In this document: positions 56,364 through 64,000 of the stretch, piece by piece
Layout: the number at the start of each line of letters is the position of its first letter
Numbering within the stretch: position 1 is the stretch's first letter
Assembly (NCBI RefSeq): GCF_032484785.1
Contig: NZ_JAUETR010000001.1
Span: forward strand, 1,987,501 to 2,051,500
DNA from: Bradyrhizobium sp. SZCCHNS1050
GTDB lineage: Bacteria > Pseudomonadota > Alphaproteobacteria > Rhizobiales > Xanthobacteraceae
Direction of reading: 5' to 3'
Length of the DNA: 64,000 bases
The notes under the pieces: generated by a model
Seen by the model: only the letters and a program-made list of their open reading frames with translations
Told to the model about the DNA's origin: nothing
Databases searched by the model: none
Made by a program: the position numbers and the translations under genes

Positions 56364-57098
56364 ATGCAACGGGAGCAGATCGAAGCCATAACTCGCGATA
56401 TTGGGCAACAAGAAATTCTTGAACGTGAAATTCTTGCGATTGCCTCTCGCGAGAGACAGCGCATTGGGCGTGAACTCCACGACGGGCTCTGCCAATCGCT
56501 CGCCGGCTTAGCGGCGCTAGCTGCGGCGCTGTGGCGAAGTTTGGCGGCGAGCGGCCAACCGGGTCCCGCCGCGGCCGCGGCCGAACTCGTACGATTGCTG
56601 AACGAGACCATCGGCGAGGCGCGTGACCTCGCTCGTGGGCTCAGCTCGATCGGTCTGAATAGCGCGGATCTTGTCGGCTCCCTTGAGAGCCTCGCCCGCA
56701 ACGTCAGCGCCGCTCATGGCGCCTTTTGTGCGTTTGTGGAAGATACCCCTTGTCCCGATCTTGGCCGCGAAACCACGAGCCACCTCGTGCGTATCGCCCA
56801 AGAAGCCGTCCGCAATGCGGTCAGCCACGGCCGAGCCGACGAAATCGAGATCCGTCTGGCGTGCACTGCAGGCTCGGGACTATTGAGCATCCGGGACAAC
56901 GGTGTCGGGCTTCCCGAAAAATGGCGCGATCATGACGGCATCGGGCTTTATACCATGGACTACCGCGCGCGGGCGATCGGCGGTTCTCTTACTGTGGAGC
57001 CGCAGGCCCGTCGCGGCGTCATGGTTGCGTGCGCGTTTCCGCTGTTATCGAATTACGAACGGCAGGAAAGTATCGGCGATGCCCACTTGCCTGGCTGA
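56364..57098 (+). CDS. NarL-class sensor histidine kinase without sensor domain
   Basis: 244 residues. A short coiled coil is followed by the HisKA_3 dimerisation/phosphoacceptor region RQRIGRELHDGLCQSLAGL (His39) and a HATPase domain with EAVRNAVSHG, LSIRDNGVGLP and GIGLYTMDYRARAIGGSL. No transmembrane or PAS domain, so it is soluble and either takes its signal from another protein or has lost its input part. Its 3' end overlaps the response-regulator gene by 20 bases. Confidence 0.9.
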   Translation: MQREQIEAITRDIGQQEILEREILAIASRERQRIGRELHDGLCQSLAGLAALAAALWRSLAASGQPGPAAAAAELVRLLNETIGEARDLARGLSSIGLNSADLVGSLESLARNVSAAHGAFCAFVEDTPCPDLGRETTSHLVRIAQEAVRNAVSHGRADEIEIRLACTAGSGLLSIRDNGVGLPEKWRDHDGIGLYTMDYRARAIGGSLTVEPQARRGVMVACAFPLLSNYERQESIGDAHLPG

Positions 57099-57765
57099 AG
57101 CCGCGGACGCGGTGCGGAAGAGGCTGCTTGTCGTCGACGATCATCCCGTGCTGTGCCGCGGGTTGATCGCCCTCATCGAGGCGGAAAACGGCCTCGCCGT
57201 TCACGGCGCGGTCGGTACGCGCGTGGCCGCGCTCAAGACCATCGCGATCAGTCGCCCTGATCTGGTGATCGTAGACCTTGCTCTCGGCGACGAGGACGGC
57301 CTAGATCTCGTCAAGGAAATCAAAGCGCGTCATCCCGGCGTTCGCTCGCTGGTGCTTTCGATGTACGACGAAGAGGTGTTCGCCGAGCGCGCGCTTTGCG
57401 CCGGCGCCCTCGGCTATGTCACCAAACAACAGCTCGAATCGACCGTGATCGCTGCCATTCGTCGGGTGCTTGCAGGCGAGACCTACATGAGCGAGGCTCT
57501 GCAGCGGCGGCTGGCTGAACGATGCGTCGGCGCGCGACCGCTCGAGACCGCCTCGCCGGTGCGCACGCTGAGCGATCGGGAATTGCAGGTATTTCGGCTC
57601 GTTGGTCAGGGCCGAACCACGCGGCAGATCGCTGGTCTACTGAACCGCAGCGTCAAAACGGTAGAATCCCATCTTGAGCACATCAAGAATAAGCTGGCGA
57701 TCGAATCGGCTGCTGAACTCGCCCAACGCGCGGCTCAATGGGTTACAATCGGCCGATTGGGTTGA
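57079..57765 (+). CDS. NarL/FixJ-family response regulator
   Basis: 228 residues. Receiver domain with acidic pair Asp20/21 (LLVVDDHP), phosphorylation site Asp66 (VIVDLALGDEDG) and Lys in YVTKQQ; then a LuxR-type helix-turn-helix LSDRELQVFRLVGQGRTTRQIAGLLNRSVKTVESHLEHIKNKL. Partner of the overlapping kinase. ATG 57079 has GGCAGGAAAG upstream. Confidence 0.92.
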   Translation: MPTCLAEAADAVRKRLLVVDDHPVLCRGLIALIEAENGLAVHGAVGTRVAALKTIAISRPDLVIVDLALGDEDGLDLVKEIKARHPGVRSLVLSMYDEEVFAERALCAGALGYVTKQQLESTVIAAIRRVLAGETYMSEALQRRLAERCVGARPLETASPVRTLSDRELQVFRLVGQGRTTRQIAGLLNRSVKTVESHLEHIKNKLAIESAAELAQRAAQWVTIGRLG

Positions 57766-57812
57766 GTCATAAAGTTCGCCCAAGTGCGCGGCTAGTGTCA
57801 TACACGTCTGCC

Positions 57813-58315
57813 ATGCCGCCGATGACTTCTCGACCAAGCAGGCACAGCCCCTCTCCGGCAAGCGCGACGGCCGAACACGCGGTCTGGGCCATGGTGCTAA
57901 AGCGGACTGCGCAATCAGCACGGCGCACGCGGCGTCTGCTCATTGTGGACAGTCACCCCTGATGCGGCGCAGGCTGACCGCGCTGATCAATGCTGAGCCC
58001 GGTCTTGTCGTATGTGCCTTGGCGGCCACCCAACGGGATGCGCTCGTGGCCATCGCGGCCACGAAACCCGATCTAGGGATCGTCGATCTGTTCCTTGGCG
58101 ATAGCAATGGTTTGGATCTGGTGAGAGACGTTCGCGCGCGCTTTGTTCGTCTGCCGCTACCTGGATTGAGCAGGCATGATTCGCCGCAATACGTCCGCCG
58201 CGCTTTCGAATCCGGCACCGACGACTACGTCGCCAAGCAGGAGATGACAGAAGACCTTCTGGTGGCGATCCGCAGCGTGCTGCTCGGCGACCCTTACGGC
58301 GCACCGGCGCCTTGA
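57813..58315 (+). pseudogene. Frameshifted response-regulator receiver gene
   Basis: One frame ends RRLLIVDSHP followed by TGA at 57960, and the adjacent frame continues MRRRLTALINAEPGLVVCALAATQRDALVAIAATKPDLGIVDLFLGDSNGLDLVRDV, DYVAKQEM.. to 58315. One base lost in the CCCC run at 57956 explains the break: CACCCC(C)TGATG would restore HP-L-M. The domain otherwise has the phospho-Asp and Lys, but no output domain. The start at 57813 is a guess. Confidence 0.75.
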
Positions 58316-58538
58316 TCCATGCCCGTCTGCGTCCGGCAAGTTGACGCGTGCGAAGCTGGGCGGCCCATGGGGGATTCTCCCAATGCGAAAACGGGGTGCG
58401 ACCCCGATGTCAGTTTAAGTCTCCAGCGTTAGCATTGGTAGCTACCAATGCCGTGCCCGCTTTGACGACTGAAATGCTGGTCGAGCCCTTCGCTTATCGG
58501 CTCGATCGAGACCATCACCGCTTCAAATGGGAAAAACG

Positions 58539-58757
58539 ATGAGAAATATCTGCACCGCCGCCGCAATAGTCGCGATTGTTTTCATTCCTTGGACCGTCCA
58601 TGCGGGCACTTGCTACAAAAACTTAGGTTGCAAGGGCGCTACGTCGACCACTTCTTGCAAGACATGTCTTGGAAACCCCTCAAAGGGAGAGGGTTGGAAG
58701 CAAAACTCAAAGAGCACCTGTATCGGAAACTTCAACCATTGTCCGGCGGTCCGTTAA
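58539..58757 (+). CDS. Small secreted six-cysteine peptide
   Basis: 72 residues. Signal peptide RNICTAAAIVAIVFIPWTVHA, then a ~50-residue mature peptide GTCYKNLGCKG..SCKTCLGNP..STCIGNFNHCPAVR with six cysteines and many Lys, Gly and Ser. ATG 58539 has GGGAAAAACG before it; ATG 58527 lacks a ribosome site. No family recognised. It resembles disulfide-stabilised antimicrobial or effector-type peptides in size only. It lies directly before an insertion-sequence remnant. Confidence 0.6.
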   Translation: MRNICTAAAIVAIVFIPWTVHAGTCYKNLGCKGATSTTSCKTCLGNPSKGEGWKQNSKSTCIGNFNHCPAVR

Positions 58758-59435
58758 CGGTACTGGCGCTGGTCCCGCGCCCCGGCACCAGCAAGGCCGC
58801 CTCCGGCCACAAGATCCATCCCTATCTGCTGCGCGGCGTCAGCATCACCGATGCCCAATCACGTCTGGGCGGCCGACATCACCTACATTCCGATGGCGCA
58901 GGGGTTCCTGTATCTGGTGGCGATCATCGACTGGGCCACCCGGGCGGTGCTGGCGTGGCGCTTGTCGAACACGATGAATACGGGCTTTTGCATCGCTGCG
59001 CTCGACGAGGCGATGGCGCGTCACGGCCGGCCTAAGATCTTCAACACCGATCAGGGCGCGCAGTTCACCAGCTCAGCCTTCACCGGCAGGCTGGAGGCTG
59101 CAGGCATTGCGATTTCGATGGACGGACGCGGCCGTTTCATGGACAACATCTTCATCGAACGATTGTGGCGCTCGATCAAGTATGAGGAAGTGCATCTGAA
59201 AGCCTATGCTGACGGGCGCGAAGCGCGAGACGGCATCGGCTCATGGATGACCTTTTAAAATCATCGCCGCCCGCACCAGGCGATGAACAATCAGTTTCCC
59301 ATGGCGGTATGGCGCGCCGGCATGGATGTGATCGAGGCGGCCCAGACTGTGGATATGCCGCTTCGCTTGGACAACGCAAACGCGTTGCCCACATACCCAC
59401 AGCAGGCCCAGACGCAGCAGCAGGAAGCTGCTTGA
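58752..59435 (+). mobile_element. IS3-family transposase remnant
   Basis: Reads TVLALVPRPGTSKAASGHKIHPYLLRGVSIT, then shifts frame near 58850 to NHVWAADITYIPMAQGFLYLVAIIDWATRAVLAWRLSN. DDE catalytic residues are visible: Asp in ADITYIP, Asp in FNTDQGAQFTS and Glu in FIERLWRSIKYEEV. A TAA at 59256 interrupts WMTF-NHRRPHQAMNNQFPMAVW, and the frame then runs on to TGA at 59433. The 5' part (orfA and the start of orfB) is gone, so the element is dead. Confidence 0.88.
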
Positions 59436-59777
59436 TTTGAACGACAGGGCAGGCGCGATCACACCTTAATTTTCGGCGATCCATGGTCCCGTGCGTGGGG
59501 TCCACTTCAGTTGAACGTGTCTCGCAAGCTAACATCCGCCTGGGGTTATGGATTCCCGCGTTCGCGGGAGAACGGGGCAGCCGAGAAGAACAAAGGGCGC
59601 GATCGGTCCGATCGCGGAGCATCGGCAGCAGCGCAGATCTGAGTAGCTGTAGCCCGGATGAGCGGCACCGATATCTGAGGGGGCTGGCCCCGCATGTCGC
59701 TTGCGCTCATGCGGGCTATAGCTGCTGCGATCGGGTGGCGATGCGCGGCCCTCGTCGAGGCCACGCATAATGCACCC
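59436..59777. repeat. Intergenic repeats after the IS remnant
   Basis: No gene in 342 bases. AGCTGTAGCCCGGATGAGCG (59645-59664) and CGCTCATGCGGGCTATAGCT (59704-59723) pair at 18 of 20 positions. ATTCCCGCGTTCGCGGGAG near 59551 is a short hairpin. These are dispersed palindromic families. Confidence 0.7.
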
Positions 59778-61853
59778 TCACGCCGCGCGCACCGAGTCGA
59801 GGAAGCGGCTGACCTCGTCGCGGAGGCGGCTGCTCTGGCCGGACAGCGACTTCGCGGCGGACAGCACCTGCGAGGAGGCCGAGCCGGTCTCGTCGGCGCC
59901 ATGCCGGACGCTGGCGATGTTCGCCGACACCTGCTGCGTGCCGTGCGCCGCCTGCTGGACGTTGCGCGAGATTTCGCGCGTCGCCGAACTCTGCTCCTCG
60001 ACGGCGGAAGCGATGGCGGACGCGATCTCCGACATCCGGGCGATGGTTTCGCCGATCTCCTTGATCGAGCCGACCGACTCCTGGGTGGCCGCCTGGATGC
60101 CGCCGATCTGCTGGCCGATCTCGCCCGTCGCCTTGGCGGTCTGCTCGGCCAGCGCCTTCACCTCCGAGGCGACCACCGCGAAGCCGCGGCCGGCCTCGCC
60201 GGCGCGGGCGGCCTCGATGGTGGCATTGAGCGCGAGCAGGTTGGTCTGGCCGGCGATCGCGTTGATCAGCTCGACGACGTCGCCGATCCGGGCCGCGGCC
60301 TTGGCGAGCTCGGCGACGTTGTCGTTGGTCTTGCGCGCCTGCGCCAGCGCCTCGTTGGCGATGCGCGCGGAGTCCTGCACCTGGCGGCTGATCTCGTTGA
60401 CCGACGAGCTCATCTCCTCGGCGGCCGCGGCGACCGAATGCACGTTGGTCGAGGCTTCCTCGGACGCCGAGGTCACCACGGTGGCGAGCTCCAGCGAGCG
60501 GCCGGCGGTCGTCGTCAGCGTGGCGGCGGAGCGCTCCAGATCGGCCGACGCCGATGACACGATGCCGACGACCTCGCCGATCGCCATCTCGAACTCGCGC
60601 GTGAAGCGCTCGACACGCTGGCCGCGCTCGATCTTGGCCTGCGCGTCGGCCGCGGCCGCCTGCTCGGCGCGCTTCTTCTCCAGCAGCGCCTCCTTGAAGG
60701 TCTGCAGCGAGCCGGTCATCGCGGCGATCTCGTCGTCGCGATCGATCGTCGGGATCGCCACGTCGTCGTGGCCGGCCGCCATCTGGCCGATCAGGCCGGT
60801 CAGGTTCACGATCGGGTTGATCACGCGGCGGCGCAGCAGCATGGTGACGAACACGAGAATGCCGGCGAGGGCCGCGACCACCGCCGTCGCCAGCGCGAGC
60901 ATCAGATAGGCTGCATCGCGCGCCGCGACGGCGCGTTCGCGGGCCTCGGCGATCGCGGCGTCGCGCACGACGAAGAACTTCTGCACGGCCGGGACGACCG
61001 CCTCGGCCAGGCTGTCGGCGGTGAGTGCGTAGTTGAGATCGCCGAGCCCGGCTGCGATGTCCTTGTCGACGATCGGAACGGCGCGCCCGAAATAGGCGTC
61101 ACGGGCCTCCTTGAACGCCGTGAGCAGCCGCTCCGGATTGCCGAGTTGGTCGATGCCGGCATCCAGGCGCTCGCGGTCGGCTTCGGTGCGGCCCTGGGCG
61201 CGGTCCATCGCCGCCTTCTCGGCCGGTGCCACGGCGCGGCGGGCGCTGAGCGCCGGCGACAGCGCGGCAGCCCGGCCGCCGGCGGTCACGCGCAGGTCCT
61301 GCGCGGTGCGGGCGACGTCGAGCAGCGTCGTCAGCGATGCGTCGGCATTGGCGATGCGGTTCTGCAGCTGGTTCAGGATCGGCTCGATTGCCAGGGCGAC
61401 CTGGGTGACCCCGGGGAGAAAGCTCTTGATGACGGCCGGATCGCGCGCGTTCAGCGGCGCGGTCAGCGCGGGGTCCACCTTGGCGAGGATCTCGTTCAGC
61501 TTGGACGAGGCCTGGTCCAGGCTGCGCGTGATCGCCTCGCCGTTGGAGACGTTCGCCAGCTGCGCGCGCGCCCTGGCGAAGGATGCGTCGGCGGACTGCC
61601 TGATCTTGCGCACGCCTTCGAGCTGCGCGGGCGTGGCGGGAGCATCCTGGAAGATCGGCGTGATGTAGGGGGCGCGATGGCCGACCACGTCCTGCGCGTA
61701 GAGCAGCACGGCGCCGAACGCCTCGACCGTCTTGATCGCCTCGGCCTTGTGGCTGACAGCCCTGACCTGCTCGATCACGACTTGAACAGCAGGCAGGACG
61801 GCCAAAGCCGTCACCGACAACATGGAAATTGCGAAAAGTCGGCCGATCTTCAT
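59778..61853 (-). CDS. Methyl-accepting chemotaxis protein
   Basis: 691 residues. Membrane anchor [21 protein letters not shown], a ~300-residue periplasmic helical sensor, second helix [26 protein letters not shown], a HAMP domain ([22 protein letters not shown]) and a signalling coiled coil whose hairpin tip is [31 protein letters not shown]. It should relay ligand binding to CheA. ATG 61853 is preceded by GGGGGCAATA; the frame stays open far upstream but carries no family sequence there. Confidence 0.94.
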   Translation of the reverse strand: MKIGRLFAISMLSVTALAVLPAVQVVIEQVRAVSHKAEAIKTVEAFGAVLLYAQDVVGHRAPYITPIFQDAPATPAQLEGVRKIRQSADASFARARAQLANVSNGEAITRSLDQASSKLNEILAKVDPALTAPLNARDPAVIKSFLPGVTQVALAIEPILNQLQNRIANADASLTTLLDVARTAQDLRVTAGGRAAALSPALSARRAVAPAEKAAMDRAQGRTEADRERLDAGIDQLGNPERLLTAFKEARDAYFGRAVPIVDKDIAAGLGDLNYALTADSLAEAVVPAVQKFFVVRDAAIAEARERAVAARDAAYLMLALATAVVAALAGILVFVTMLLRRRVINPIVNLTGLIGQMAAGHDDVAIPTIDRDDEIAAMTGSLQTFKEALLEKKRAEQAAAADAQAKIERGQRVERFTREFEMAIGEVVGIVSSASADLERSAATLTTTAGRSLELATVVTSASEEASTNVHSVAAAAEEMSSSVNEISRQVQDSARIANEALAQARKTNDNVAELAKAAARIGDVVELINAIAGQTNLLALNATIEAARAGEAGRGFAVVASEVKALAEQTAKATGEIGQQIGGIQAATQESVGSIKEIGETIARMSEIASAIASAVEEQSSATREISRNVQQAAHGTQQVSANIASVRHGADETGSASSQVLSAAKSLSGQSSRLRDEVSRFLDSVRAA

Positions 61854-61983
61854 TATTGCCCCCGGATTGCGCGGGCTCACGCTAGGTTCCTTATGATTAA
61901 GGTTGCGCTTAATTCGATCCCCGTAGTTTCCCGGACTCATCGTCATACGCGGACGCTGTGAAGGCGGCAGCCTGGAACGGCCG

Positions 61984-62331
61984 TCAACCCGGCCATCGCA
62001 ACAGACTGCCCGAGCGAGCCAGAAGGCTTCGGCAACGGCTGTCTGCCACGTCGCGCGCCCAGCGCTGCGCGTCATCGATCGCCCCCTGCAGGTCGATCAG
62101 CGCTTGCGCCTGCCAGTGCTCGCGATCGCGGCCAAGCGGGAGCGCGTCCGTTTCGGAGTCGATTCCAACCAGGGGAAGAATGTCGACATCGGTCTCGAGC
62201 CGCGCGGTGAAGCGAAGCCTTGCGATGCTTCGCGCACCCTCGATCGGAGACACGGCGCCGGACAGGACATCCCGCGCCACTTGAAGGATGTCCTGGCGCG
62301 CGGCGATCACTTGGGGCTGATTCCAGCTCAT
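61984..62331 (-). CDS. Small soluble protein of unknown function
   Basis: 115 residues, unrecognised: [66 protein letters not shown]. Probably alpha-helical. It starts 16 bases after the ribitol-dehydrogenase-like gene, in the same direction, so it is probably cotranscribed. Confidence 0.6.
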   Translation of the reverse strand: MSWNQPQVIAARQDILQVARDVLSGAVSPIEGARSIARLRFTARLETDVDILPLVGIDSETDALPLGRDREHWQAQALIDLQGAIDDAQRWARDVADSRCRSLLARSGSLLRWPG

Positions 62332-62347
62332 GAAAATTTGGATGTCC

Positions 62348-63076
62348 CTACAGATCAAAATTCGTCGGCAGCATCACGACGTCGCGGATGGTCATGCCGC
62401 GCGGACGGGTCAGCATGAACATGATCACCTCGGCGACCTCCGAGGGCTCCAGCAGGCTGCCGGACTCGCGCGCCTCCTTCAGCTTCTCGGCCGGCCAGTC
62501 GGCGATCAGCGCGGTGACCACCGGGCCTGGCGAGATCGCGCCGACGCGGATGCCATGCTTGAAGACCTGGCGGCGCACCGTCTGCACGAAGCAGTCGATC
62601 GCCCATTTGGACGACGCATAGACCGGCTCCCACGGCGTCGGGTAATGGGCGGCGAGCGAGCTGGTGACGATGATGTCGCCGGACCCGCGCGCGATCATGT
62701 GCGGGAGCGCGTCGCGCACGTTCTTCATCACGACATTGACGTTGAGGTTCAGCATGCGGTCGATCGCGTCCGTCCTGGCGTCGACGAGATCGCCGCCGAG
62801 ATAGCTGCCGGCATTGGCGTGAAGGATGTCGAGCCGGCCGGCCGCATCGAGCACGCGCGGCAGCAGGGTGGCGCAATCCGTGGGATCGAGCAGGTCGATC
62901 ACCACGGGGATCACGGCCTCGCCGTGCCGCTCGCGCAGGCTCGCCAGCGCCGCGGCGTCGCGGTCGATCATGACGACGCGCGCGCCGGCGGCCAGCATCG
63001 CCGCGCTGCTGGCGAGGCCGATGCCCGACGCCGCCCCGGTGACCGCCGCCACCTTGCCTTCGAGTTCCCTGCCCAT
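62348..63076 (-). CDS. SDR resembling ribitol 2-dehydrogenase
   Basis: 242 residues. TGAASGIG cofactor motif (~14), HANAG, catalytic Ser in TSSLAAH and YASSK (~151-155). The extended match HANAGSYLGGDLVDA, WPAEKLKEARESGSLLEPSEVAE and RDVVMLPTNFDL is like rhizobial ribitol dehydrogenases as I remember them. It would oxidise ribitol or a similar polyol with NAD. ATG 63076 is preceded by AAGGAGGAGATGA. Confidence 0.85.
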   Translation of the reverse strand: MGRELEGKVAAVTGAASGIGLASSAAMLAAGARVVMIDRDAAALASLRERHGEAVIPVVIDLLDPTDCATLLPRVLDAAGRLDILHANAGSYLGGDLVDARTDAIDRMLNLNVNVVMKNVRDALPHMIARGSGDIIVTSSLAAHYPTPWEPVYASSKWAIDCFVQTVRRQVFKHGIRVGAISPGPVVTALIADWPAEKLKEARESGSLLEPSEVAEVIMFMLTRPRGMTIRDVVMLPTNFDL

Positions 63077-63184
63077 TCATCTCCTCCTTGTCCGGCCAGA
63101 CTACAGCAAACCGCGCGGCATTGCCGCACTCCGTTGGACCCATCGCAATCCCTGCGCGTTGCCTCCCGGCCGCCAGCATCACCC

Positions 63185-64000
63185 ATGAAGAGCCCGATGG
63201 AGACGATCGAAGCCTATCTCGCCCGCAAGCATCAGGAGCTGCAGCTCCTGAATTGCTGCCTGCGGAGACCGCATGCGCTGCCGGCGCCGCGCTCCGTGAT
63301 GGAGGTCGTCCGGCGCAAGTTTCAGCTCACGGCCGCGCTGAAGGCCGAGCACGCACTCAGCGACTGGACCGCGACCGAGACGGCCTGGGCGGATGCGGAC
63401 GATCATCGCGCCGGACCGTTCGCCTTCAGCTACGACTATCAGCGCGCCGATCTCGACGTGCGCGGGCCGTCGTTCTACGCGGCGGGCGAGAGCCGTCATG
63501 ACACCATCTACACCATCTCCGGCATGGCGGCGATCGCGGCACTGCTGCTGGCGACGCGGCCCGTTCTCGGTACGGCGGACCTGCTGATGCTGCCGGGCTC
63601 CTATGGCGAGACGCAGGAGCTGGTCGCGGCGCATGCGCGGCACCTGCGCCCGGTGACGCTGACCCGTGACCTTGCCGCCGCGCTGGCGCAGCCCGCGCCC
63701 GCGCCGCGGCTGCTGCTGATCGATTCCAGCGCGACCGCGCCGCGCTTCGAGGCCGTGCTGAATTGCGACCGCCCGGCGATCGATCTCCTGATCTTCGACA
63801 CCACCTGCTTTGCCAACGGCTCCGGCCGCGTTCGCCGCGTGCTGGCCTGGGCGCGACGCTGGGACGTGCCGGTCGTGATGGTGCGCAGCCACACCAAGCT
63901 CGACTCGCTCGGCGCTGAATATGGCCGGCTCGGCTCGGTCGCCTTCATCGATTGGAGCAAGGCCGGCGCCGCGGGCCGCGTTGTGCTTCAGACGCTGCCG
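63185..64000 (+). CDS. Possible PLP-fold protein, cut by window edge
   Basis: At least 272 residues, running off the right edge. GESRHDTIYTISGMAAIAALLLATRP resembles the cofactor phosphate-binding region of fold-type I PLP enzymes, LLIFDTTCF the aspartate that contacts the pyridine nitrogen, and MVRSHTKLDSLGAEYG the Schiff-base lysine segment (compare SxTKY in Cys/Met-metabolism enzymes). The similarity is by eye only and the substrate unknown. ATG 63185; divergent from the SDR. Confidence 0.65.
   Translation, partial: MKSPMETIEAYLARKHQELQLLNCCLRRPHALPAPRSVMEVVRRKFQLTAALKAEHALSDWTATETAWADADDHRAGPFAFSYDYQRADLDVRGPSFYAAGESRHDTIYTISGMAAIAALLLATRPVLGTADLLMLPGSYGETQELVAAHARHLRPVTLTRDLAAALAQPAPAPRLLLIDSSATAPRFEAVLNCDRPAIDLLIFDTTCFANGSGRVRRVLAWARRWDVPVVMVRSHTKLDSLGAEYGRLGSVAFIDWSKAGAAGRVVLQTLP

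Overview
The window is a high-GC alphaproteobacterial chromosome segment, most probably from a Bradyrhizobium-like organism. The grounds are the dense G+C-rich coding, the conserved murA–DUF2948–hisD–UPF0262–LMW-PTP–maf–yacG order ending at tRNA-Phe, and several dispersed palindromic repeat families (CATTGCGAGGAGCGAAGCGA type, TAGGGCGGATGA type) that are familiar from bradyrhizobial genomes. This is inference from gene content; no database search was run.

Layout. 1-4.2 kb: propionyl-CoA synthetase (cut by the window edge) and two tandem secreted TPR/LprI-like proteins. 4.5-10 kb: a membrane protein, an SDR, and a complete TRAP-TAXI transporter (binding protein, fused permease, DUF1850). 10-14.6 kb: small secreted proteins, a Nudix hydrolase, a hotdog thioesterase and an aldo/keto reductase. 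14.7-15.9 kb: a lower-GC Mrr-like restriction endonuclease, probably acquired. 16-22.6 kb: a TTC38-like protein, a 3-hydroxyisobutyrate-dehydrogenase-like enzyme, an M24-family protein that lacks one metal ligand, a divergent LacI-type regulator with a perfect palindromic operator between them, and a two-subunit CoA-transferase.

23-27.5 kb is the most interesting block. A radical SAM/SPASM maturase with an added zinc-ribbon tail and a small Gly/Ala-rich protein face left. Two paralogous DUF1843-like candidate precursor proteins, a nine-cysteine protein and a metacaspase face right. Both candidate precursors share a Lys-Arg-Gly-Gly junction after a helical leader-like segment, which suits cleavage by the basic-specific metacaspase. 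I propose it as a peptide-modification system.

27.5-42 kb: an N-acyl-D-amino-acid deacylase, a zinc alcohol dehydrogenase, glycogen synthesis (glgC-glgA), then a polyol/sugar operon (SorC-type regulator, binding protein, two permeases, ATPase, SDR, FGGY kinase, PfkB kinase) with a candidate operator and an intercistronic terminator hairpin. 42-47 kb: ferredoxin-like protein, orphan FlgC-like rod protein, a decayed DUF2293-like gene, aquaporin, and repeat-rich DNA with a small HTH gene. 47-54.6 kb: tRNA-Phe and the hisD/murA housekeeping operon plus a cNMP-domain flavoprotein. 55-59.7 kb is a decaying stretch after tRNA-Thr: repeat DNA, a SnoaL-like pseudogene, a histidine kinase/LuxR regulator pair, a frameshifted receiver gene, a secreted six-cysteine peptide and an IS3-family relic. 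59.8-64 kb: a chemoreceptor, a ribitol-dehydrogenase-like SDR with a small partner, and the start of a probable PLP-fold protein.
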